Source: Thuidium tamariscinum (lineage: Eukaryota; Streptophyta; Bryopsida; Hypnales; Thuidiaceae). From it: a stretch of DNA of 64,000 nucleotides. Below the pieces are notes generated by a model, which saw nothing but the letters and a program-made list of their open reading frames with translations, did no database searches and was not told where the DNA came from. Below, piece after piece: positions 56,166-64,000 of this stretch. A program made the translations under genes and the position numbers. Each line of letters opens with the position of its first letter. The stretch's first letter is position 1. The stretch is taken from assembly GCA_947034885.2 (NCBI GenBank), contig OX344754.2:7757001-7821000 (forward strand), in the 5' to 3' direction.

Positions 56166-59100
56166 TGTTGCTTTCGTGAATAACTTCCGCCAATTAAGTT
56201 TGGAAGTATGCGGTCACGTGCAGTCTTTCAAACCATCGTGGCGAGCATTGATGTGCAGATGCTTAAGCCGGTGGTGCTATTCTAGAAAGCGCTTCATCGT
56301 CTTTTTTAATCGTAAGAACATGTCGTGGACATATATACCACAGACAAATGGTATTCATGCCCGACACCTCACGGCCTCGCTCCAATAACTTTCTTACTGA
56401 AAGCCTCTGGCGCATTGAAAACCTCAGGCCTACATTCCAAGTTCTTTAAGCTACAGATCCTCTCGCACCAGCCTCTGGGGTAATATGCAACCAATTCCAA
56501 ACCGAGTTCTTAAGCTCTCCACACAAATTCAGAAAGTTTATCCAGACTTACAGTGGCCACTTCACCGTGTAAGTAGCGAGGGCAACATCTCAGGGGCAAG
56601 CAAGACATATATGCGTCAGCTTCTGCACGCATTGAGCCACAAGCTCAAGAAAACCTCTGTTTTCCGAACAGAAATCAGCAGGCGAGTTCACAAGATTACG
56701 AGATAGATAATGGAGGTGAAGGCGTGTCCGCTACCGGGATTTTCGAACCTAACTGCAGTACTGGATTGGTGTTAGGTAGGTAGATTCTTTGGAATGTTAG
56801 TGTAAAATTAAGTGAACCTGTTCTACAGCAGATTTTTGAAAAGACGACATTACCGGTAGTCTATCGCTTGGAGGTTGAGTCGCTTAAGTCCTGGCGGAAT
56901 ATCTGCTCCATCGGTGTGCAAGGACTGCCGGGTGAGCAATCGCAGGGGTGCGCTGAATCTCCACGGACTGAGGTGAGTTCTTGCCGGGGTCCTCTAATTG
57001 AAAGGGAAAACAGCAAGGGCAGGATCTTTTCAGTTCCGGTTCGCGAATGAGAGCGAGTGCATTCGCCTCACGTAGAAAATTTAAACTCTTCTTGGTCATG
57101 GCAGGTTTCTCTAGTCATTCATTCTAGAGGCAGGGGTTAGGGTTTGATGGAAATTGAAATCTTGAAGTGCATTATTTCGTTCAATCGATCGACAGTGAGG
57201 CATACGGTGATTATGTTCGTCTTTCCTGTTGTTAGAAATGATCCTAAAAGCATTTGCACCATTTCTAGCTGCAAGGACAAGCCAAACATCTTGACATAAG
57301 AAATCTCACCTATCCCGTGATTTGTATATCACATTCCACATTCCTTTGTGTTTTTGCAGAGACTTGCAATGCTGCTCCTTATTGTCTACAGATAACCTTC
57401 ACGTGACTGACTTTCCATCTGAACGTAGACAGCCAAACTGGTTAGTGGGCATCAGCCCTTTTTTTTTTCTTTTTTGAGAAAGTGCCAACATGGCGATCAT
57501 TTAAAATTTGGTGAAGCATTGTATTTCTACATTCATCCAACTTTTGCACTAAAAAATATTTTATAGTTATATTCATACACTTTATCATCTAAATTTGGCG
57601 ATTTCATCCACGATTTTCATAAAAATGGTAAATTTCTGACAAAAAAAGGTTACTTTTTTCGATACTTTTCTGGCGAAAAAAAGATTTTTTTTTGAAATGG
57701 TGCTTTCTGGCACCATATCGCACAAAAAAAAGGGCTGGTGGGCATATATTGCCAGAGTTTTTTACAAGCAAGCGATGGACTCTGCCAATAAATGCTGCTC
57801 ACCGAGCCAACTGCCAACTGTATGCAGAGTTTTGACTAGCATTTCACTTTGTGGTGCTCTTCACATGGCAATCCACACTAAATAGTGAAATTAGGTTGTC
57901 TTACCCCAAGAAAGTTACGCTATAAGCCATCAAAGTCAACAAATATTTCTACAAATACTTTCATTTGCAAGATGCAAAATCATCCATTTCAATCTTAGCT
58001 GGCATGTGTGAAATTGCCCCCTGATTGCAAGACCACATGGATTGTGCCAACGGATTGTGCATTGGCATAAAACAGCAACTTTGTAGAACAACAATTCCGT
58101 AGAACAATGTTGTAGGACATTGACCTCAACTACCACTCGTCCTACACAGGGCGACAAACTAGTTGTTCTTAAGTTCTTTTATAAATTGTGAACGAATTTA
58201 CATATTCTACATTGTTTGTCTTACCTTTGACCATCCGATGTGTATATATAAAATTCTCTTCTCAATGCAAAACACAAATTACAAATCACAAAATACAAAA
58301 TATGAATTACAATAAAGCTAAAATAATTATTTTAAATACTACCACAACAATGGTAAATTTCAAGATAATGGCAACATTTCATTATTTTGACATTTTTTAC
58401 TATTCAAACTATACAATTTGAAAACTAAATTTGTCATAGATTTTTGAAATCTAAATTTGTCACAGATTTTTGAAATCTATGAGTATTGTAGATACTATAG
58501 GAAGACTAATTTGGATTACAACATTTCTTTTGTATATATTCTATATAAAAGGTGCAAGAATTCAAGTATATGGTTGTGGCAAAAGTTTCTATCCATGTTG
58601 ATTCAAGGTTTACTAATACGAGGCTCTACATGGTTGTATGAAAAGTTGCAAAATGATCATATATTCTACTTCCGTAGTATTGTATTTGAGTATGACAAAA
58701 CATAGATGCTAATATGACATTTGATGAAATATGTATTAGATAACGAATGAACTATTCTTGTGGCAAATAGGTTATGAATTGCAACTTGTAATGGCAATGG
58801 TGATGGATTGCCATTAGAATGATGCAACATTAGTATTGAAAAGTCAACAACTAATTATGATGAGTTGTTGAATTTTCAATCGAATAATAAAACTATATGT
58901 CCTACCATAATTTATTACATAAATTTGCATTGTAAGATCCAAATACAATACCATGTAAGCTAGGAAGTCCTGAAATGAAGCATCCAAGGGCTAAAACTGA
59001 ATTTTGGGGAGGTGAAACATCTTAAAATGTTTTTTAGTAAATTTCCCTCAAAAGATAGATGGAATTGACATCTAACCCGTCATTTCATATTTTTTGGAGC

Positions 59101-59231
59101 TACGTAGAATTAGTTATAAAATTCTAAAGTTGAAGTGGCATAAGGTTCAAAAATAGAGCACCTCCTAAAATGTACATGGTTTGTACATTGCTGAAGGCTA
59201 TGAAACAACAACATGAACAAACACCGTACAC
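56166..59231. other. Intergenic region upstream of LCB2
   Basis: No gene recognised. The first few hundred bases should contain the LCB2 promoter and 5' leader, but no core element could be assigned. 57446-57750 is a possible MITE: CAGCCCTTTTTTTT at the left faces AAAAAAAAGGGCTG at the right, with inner 'gtgcca' also inverted. 58420-58475 holds two 29-bp tandem units ('ctaaatttgtca-agatttttgaaat'). The rest is AT-rich spacer. Confidence 0.5.
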
Positions 59232-59235
59232 TTAA

Positions 59236-60314
59236 TCCCTAAATGCCAAAGGTTTGTTTTGAGCTTCTTAGAATTTGTTCTAAGTTGTACAAAATGCCGA
59301 CATTTTGATAAGTTATATGGTCCAAATGAGGTATTAGGAGCCACTTGCACCAATTCCTTAGGTCCTTTTGGAGGTCCTTTTGAAAATTTGATGAAATGGT
59401 TTATTCAAAAACATCATCCTTTTCATCAAAATTAGTTCAAAAATTTATTCAAGGTTGTCAATAATGACCAACTCTATACAAAATATCATTCATTTCAATT
59501 GAAAAGTTCCTATATCCTCTACTTTAAAATTCAACAAAGGACTAAAAAGGACTGGTTACATGTGCATTTTTGTGCTTAATTAAGATAATAAGGTGACATC
59601 ATAAACTATAAAGTGTTCAAATATGACACTATAACATCTATGATTCATAAAGCATGACTTTTTAGGACAAATCTAGTAAAATTTGAGCTTTACAATCAAT
59701 AATGGTCCCTAAAAAGGAGTGGTTACGATAAAATTGGCTCCTAATACCTCAATTTTTTTTAATTGTAACTATACAAATTCAAATTAGACATGTTAGAGAT
59801 TGTATTAGAAAAAGAAAAGACAACAATATCACTTATGGAGTGAAAGATTATAATGTTTGACCATGAGGGCGTTAAAACTGCAAAAGTGATGTAAAGTGTT
59901 TCTATCCTCTTTTTGCAAGTCAAATCTAAAAAGTTGATGAACAAAAAAATATGAGGTGAAAGGACCCATTATGCATAACTCCAATCAATTTATGGGTTCT
60001 CAAAATCTACTCTACAATTTTTGTAAATGAATTTTGAATGTGATTTTTCTTCCAAGATCTAGTGTGTTTGAGGCTCATTTTCAAGAGCTCTCAACACTAC
60101 GGTAAAACAAGATTGCAATGAGTATCCTTGTACAAAATCTTGAATAGAAAAATCACTATCATTCATTTTTCAGATTGGATTTTTGACATTGAAATTAGAC
60201 TTCTATATGAACTTTTCAAAAATGTAAACTATTAAAAATAGCAACTTGAATAAGTCTTATTTAACTTCAAAGTTTTGCAAACACCAGATTTTGATGGCTT
60301 GGGCATTTTGGGGT
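59236..60314. mobile_element. Possible TTAA-flanked element, copy 4
   Basis: TTAA at 59232-59235 followed by TCCCTAAATGCCAAAGG, and ...CTTGGGCATTTTGGGGT followed by TTAA at 60315-60318. The termini are only partly complementary, so this is less certain than the other copies. It contains the MITE at 59329-59750. Confidence 0.4.
59329..59750. mobile_element. About 400-bp MITE, copy 2
   Basis: A perfect 16-bp terminal inverted repeat, GAGGTATTAGGAGCCA at 59329-59344 and TGGCTCCTAATACCTC at 59735-59750. It is the same family as 7865-8271, with ends GGAGCCA and an inner 'aaaaaggagtggt'. No ORF. Confidence 0.75.
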
Positions 60315-60318
60315 TTAA

Positions 60319-61529
60319 GGAGTGCTGCATTTTAGAGCCGGCTCGCTTTTCAAACCTCCTACCTTATACAGTCCCTACGGACCTCTCAAGTCAGCATATT
60401 AAGTTATGCTGACTGTGCAGTGCGTAGTGGCAAAGACGGCGAGTCTCTCCGACGCTATCGTCGAAAGATTGAACCTCCGTCTCTCCATTGATAGGACGAA
60501 AACTATCTTCGTCGTAACGGAACATGCCTCCGTTGTCATGGAACATACTCCCCTTCCGAGGATGGTCATTCTAGGGTTCCGCTCCCAAGCTTGGTCTTCG
60601 CTGAGTCGATGCGTGAATTTTGCAATTGCTCCTGCTCGATCGCCATTTCTCGACAAGCATTCGTTGATTAGAACAACAGGAGCGCTGATTTCTGTGCTTA
60701 AAATCTAGGATTAAGCCAATCCCAGTGTATTTGAGGAGGATCGATTGAAGGAAGTGGTCGTCTGTTCATTACAAACTTCCGAAGCTGCGGTCCAAAGTGG
60801 CGAGGATCAGCCGGCGACGGGGGGATTTCGTGATTGTCTCCATACGATCGTGGTCTGATTGTGGACCTGGAGGTTGCTTCGCTTCGGCTGGTCTTTAGCT
60901 AGAAGTTATTTTTCAGGGCATTATCGAGTTTTGTTCAAATTGAGAGTTGAGAATGTAGAGCACGCTTTTCTGGAGGAGATGGATTTTTGAAGTTTGGCTT
61001 GTTATTTCCTAGGTGTGGTCATCAGGTACGCTATTCTATTTTCTCTCTATTGTCTTGTGTTTTTTTAGTGTTTTTATTAATTGCTAATATTTATTTTGCC
61101 AATTAATTGTAATTTTAATTAGAGTGTGCAGCAATACACCCCGGCTACTTCATTTGCAACATGTGATAGCAAATTTCTTCATTGTACTACGATTGGTGGC
61201 ACTTTGTTACGAAGTCGGTAATCTGTTCAGGTAAATTTCTGTGAGAAAGCAAGTGCGTGTTCAAGTCGTCTCAGTGAGATTTTCTTAGTTCGAGCGTATG
61301 GTGAATTGAAGGGCTTAATTGATATTTCCTGGCGACACTCAATGGCAGTATTGTAATCTGTATTATCTCTGGAAGGAAAATACACATTAATGATATCCTA
61401 ATTGGTGGTTGAATTGTGAGCAGCGTTTTTTAGGCGGAGCCGGAAATTACTGATTCTAGACGAACAAGCAGCAAATTAATTTTGCGAAGCAGATACGTTG
61501 AGGCGTGGTTTCCAGGAGGTGTTGCCAGA
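60319..61529 (+). promoter_or_regulatory. Upstream region and probable 5' leader of the prolyl 4-hydroxylase gene
   Basis: GC and CpG content rises from about 60,330, as often seen at plant gene starts. A 100-codon ORF (60406-60708) has no recognisable domain and is more likely leader sequence. A donor-like CAG/GTACGC near 61,023 followed by a T-rich tract suggests a 5'-UTR intron ending before the coding ATG at 61530; this is inference. Confidence 0.35.
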
Positions 61530-64000
61530 ATGGGTCCCTCTAGATACGTCATCGTGCTTCTCACATTTGTGACGATCGGCATGGCTGGTGGTAAGTACTC
61601 TTGACTGCAACTGTAAGGCTTGGTGAATGCGTATGGTTTGGATTCTTTTGTAATTGTCAAGCTTTTGATCTTTAAGTAATAGTTCTTATTTTGAATATTT
61701 GAACCTGTTGCAGGAGCCTTATTGCAGCTAGCGTTCTTGAAAAGATTAGAAGAAAGTAGTGGTACGTTTCTCGTCTGGATAAATCCATATAGTCGCTATG
61801 ATCAGTGATATGATGTTCTACGACTCTTGTACATCCTTCGATTGCATTCTTCTGTTTTTATGTCCCATCTTCTGTAAACGGTTGTGTGATGAACTTTGAT
61901 AGGATCTGATAGCGAGTTCACTGGCATGGAATGAGTTCTGTTTTATTCATTGCTTTATAGAATCCTTAACTCAGAGAAAGCTGAGATTTACACTGATTTA
62001 GGGAATGTCAACAGGATCTGGACTTCTCAATCTCAGAAGGGATTGGTCGGAATTCGATAATCAAACATTAGCATCGGGTGAGCCAAATTCCTTGTTCTTT
62101 ATGATCGCCTTGTGATTTCTACAGGAAGGGATTTGATGCAACGCTAGATTTTAGACCATCTTAGATAATTATCGAGAATTAGATCTATTTTTTTATGTCG
62201 CCTTTTCGTGCTATGCAGGGATATCTTTGTGGCACAATGATGAAGGTGCAAGAACATTGCGTGTTGGACTGGTAGGTATTTTTATTATATCTCAAGTTGT
62301 CGATTAGCGACGTTACTCTCCGTACTGTTTCATCGAGTTCCAGATCATTTGCTAAGTCCTGCCTTAGAATTTTATCTGGAGCGAGGGAATGTGTGCAATT
62401 AGAGTATCCTTGTGCGTGGAGCATGATAAGATCTCTCATATTTATAAATAGTGAAGGAGCAAACAGTTGATGTGAAAAATTGAGTTAAAAAAGATTCTTA
62501 ATTGTTTAAGTGTTTCCTTGCTACCAAGCAGAACTGATTGTCTTGTTGATTCGAATTGAGAAAGCGTTATTATGCCAACCACTGCTCTACAGACAGCAGC
62601 TGGACATTTTTCATTACAACTGTCATTACTATTTGTGTATCAACTCTCGAGCCTTCTTTTGAAATGCAGATCAAGCAAGAAATTATCAGTTGGCAACCAA
62701 GAATCATTCTGTTGCATAACTTCCTCAGTGCTCATGTACGTTCATTTTCATTCCTGCATACAAAACTGCAACTTCTCAAGATAAGTGTCGTCTACAGGAG
62801 TTGGCCTTTAGCCGAACGCATTTATCACGAAGTTCCACAATCTTTCATTGGCACAGGAGTTTGTTGTATTGAAATTGTATTAGCTAGAAATATTTCATGG
62901 TGTGGTTGGAGAGCAATGTATATTCCTCGTCTTCTCATGCCATATACAACCCCTCTTTCTATATGAATACGCGAGGTTAAAGGTGAAAATGATTCCCTGC
63001 AGGAATGTGATCACCTGATCAATCTTGCACGTCCAAGACTTATGAAATCAACAGTCGTGGATGCTAACACAGGCAAGGCACGTATCCCAACTACTAGCTT
63101 CTTTTCTTTATGCACATGGTAATGTCTGCAATGTTTGTTGCTTCTTGGAAACACACGTGGTATTGCTCCTGCTCCATAATTGAACAAGTGTTTCGATCCA
63201 ACTATTTGTTCATCAAGCCTGCTGGAGTTAGCCCTTGATCATCACAGTTGACCTGGAATTTCTGATATGCTTAGCAGAGTTTAAAGATAGCTGTTTGTGA
63301 TGGGAATGTGTACTAGCTTGCTAGTTCTGTTCATGAAATTCTGTGTGACAGTTGCATTTTATGACCAATTTCAACAGGGAATAGAGAGCAAAGTTCGAAC
63401 AAGCACTGGCATGTTCTTGAATTCGCAGGATCGTAGGCATCGCACTATTCAAGTGAGGAACTGAATAATTATTCCATCTCTGTCTGTGAGTTCACCTGTT
63501 GTTGTAAGGCTGTCGGTGGAAGTGGGAGTTTGTGCTTTTTCATTCTTTTTCATTTGCGATGACTTGCACCTATTATCTTCAATATGTGGGTTTGCATGGA
63601 TCTTGTCTTCAGGCAATTGAAAATCGGATTGCAGCGTATTCTATGGTACCTGTTGAGAATGGGGAACTGCTCCAAGTTTTACGGTGAGTTTGTTAGGGAT
63701 GTGTTTAATGCCAATGCTTTCAGTTGCCACTGAACAAGGATATGCGCTTGACTCTATTGTGTTGTGAGTTATGGGACTGGCTATCATCTTCATGTTGTAT
63801 TTTCTTACACGAGCAAAAAATTGACCACTACTGGGATATGTCATCTCGAGTTCAAGTTCATTCAAATCTACCGTATTTCTTTCATATGTTTTACCAGATG
63901 CAAATCATTTCTTTGTGGTTCTGAGCATCATTAATTATCTTGCTAACCAGGTATGAATCCGATCAATATTACAAGGCACATCACGACTACTTTTCTGATG
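61530..64000 (+). CDS. Prolyl 4-hydroxylase, membrane-anchored (5' part, runs off window)
   Basis: The 2-oxoglutarate/Fe(II) dioxygenase hydroxylates peptidyl proline in the plant ER/Golgi, for example in cell-wall hydroxyproline-rich proteins. Coding exons: 61530-61590, 61714-61761, 62015-62077, 62219-62271, 62670-62735, 63003-63077, 63378-63452, 63613-63683 and 63951 to the window end. Phases agree across all joins and give 187 residues so far. Exons 1-2 encode an N-terminal membrane anchor (VIVLLTFVTIGMAGG). Family landmarks: ISWQPRIILLHNFLS, CDHLINLARPRL, STVVD, VRTSTGMFL and VPVENGELLQVLRYE. The iron-binding H-x-D falls in HHDYF (His codon 63979, Asp codon 63985). The intron after exon 6 begins with GC instead of GT (AAG/GCACGT). 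The distal His and the Lys that binds 2-oxoglutarate lie beyond the window. Confidence 0.92.

Noticed and set aside
60406..60708. 100-codon ORF before the prolyl 4-hydroxylase
   Set aside because: No recognisable domain; position and CpG-rich composition fit promoter or 5' leader better.

Overview
The window looks like a nuclear region of a streptophyte (land plant or charophyte alga). The evidence is a 12-exon serine palmitoyltransferase LCB2 gene, a membrane-anchored plant-type prolyl 4-hydroxylase, a single-exon plant F-box gene, GT-AG introns, and a dense load of nested LTR retrotransposons, MITEs and low-GC spacer. The species cannot be named from sequence alone. Cytosine methyltransferase genes inside Ty3/gypsy elements have, to my knowledge, been described in the charophyte Klebsormidium, so an early-diverging streptophyte is plausible.

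Layout. 1-7.5 kb is a pile of non-autonomous LTR-type elements, with a transplanted piece of a DJ-1/PfpI pseudogene between two of them. 8.4-9.5 kb is the F-box gene (minus). 11.4-17.3 kb holds a TTAA-flanked element, another non-autonomous LTR-type element and a CCGGA-rich retroelement with a broken gag-like ORF. 19.3-36 kb is the main object: a Ty3/gypsy polyprotein ordered gag, protease, C5-cytosine DNA methyltransferase, reverse transcriptase, RNase H, integrase, PHD finger. An 8,031-bp element with TGTGAGC...GCTCACA ends and a 5-bp target duplication splits it inside the reverse transcriptase (25011-33041). That insertion itself carries a second CCGGA-rich element with an intact 638-codon gag-like ORF. 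36.6-39.4 kb is another non-autonomous LTR-type element. 39.5-49.4 kb is AT-rich spacer with a 1.4-kb foldback element, a third TTAA-flanked element and a Stowaway-like MITE. 49.5-50.6 kb is a DJ-1/PfpI pseudogene, convergent with LCB2 (50.9-56.2 kb, minus). The right part holds more MITEs and the first nine coding exons of the prolyl 4-hydroxylase, which runs off the window.

How it fits together. The host genes are unrelated housekeeping or secretory-pathway genes separated by repeats. The gypsy copy is dead: nine nonsense codons, at least one frameshift and a lost integrase Asp. Its domain order is nevertheless readable, and removing the nested element and one target copy brings the two halves back into one reading frame. 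The methyltransferase plus PHD finger suggests an element that once combined DNA methylation with chromatin reading. The other unexplained items are the CCGGA-rich single-ORF element family, a short conserved exon-like ORF in the non-autonomous LTR elements, and a family of TTAA-flanked elements whose termini resemble piggyBac.
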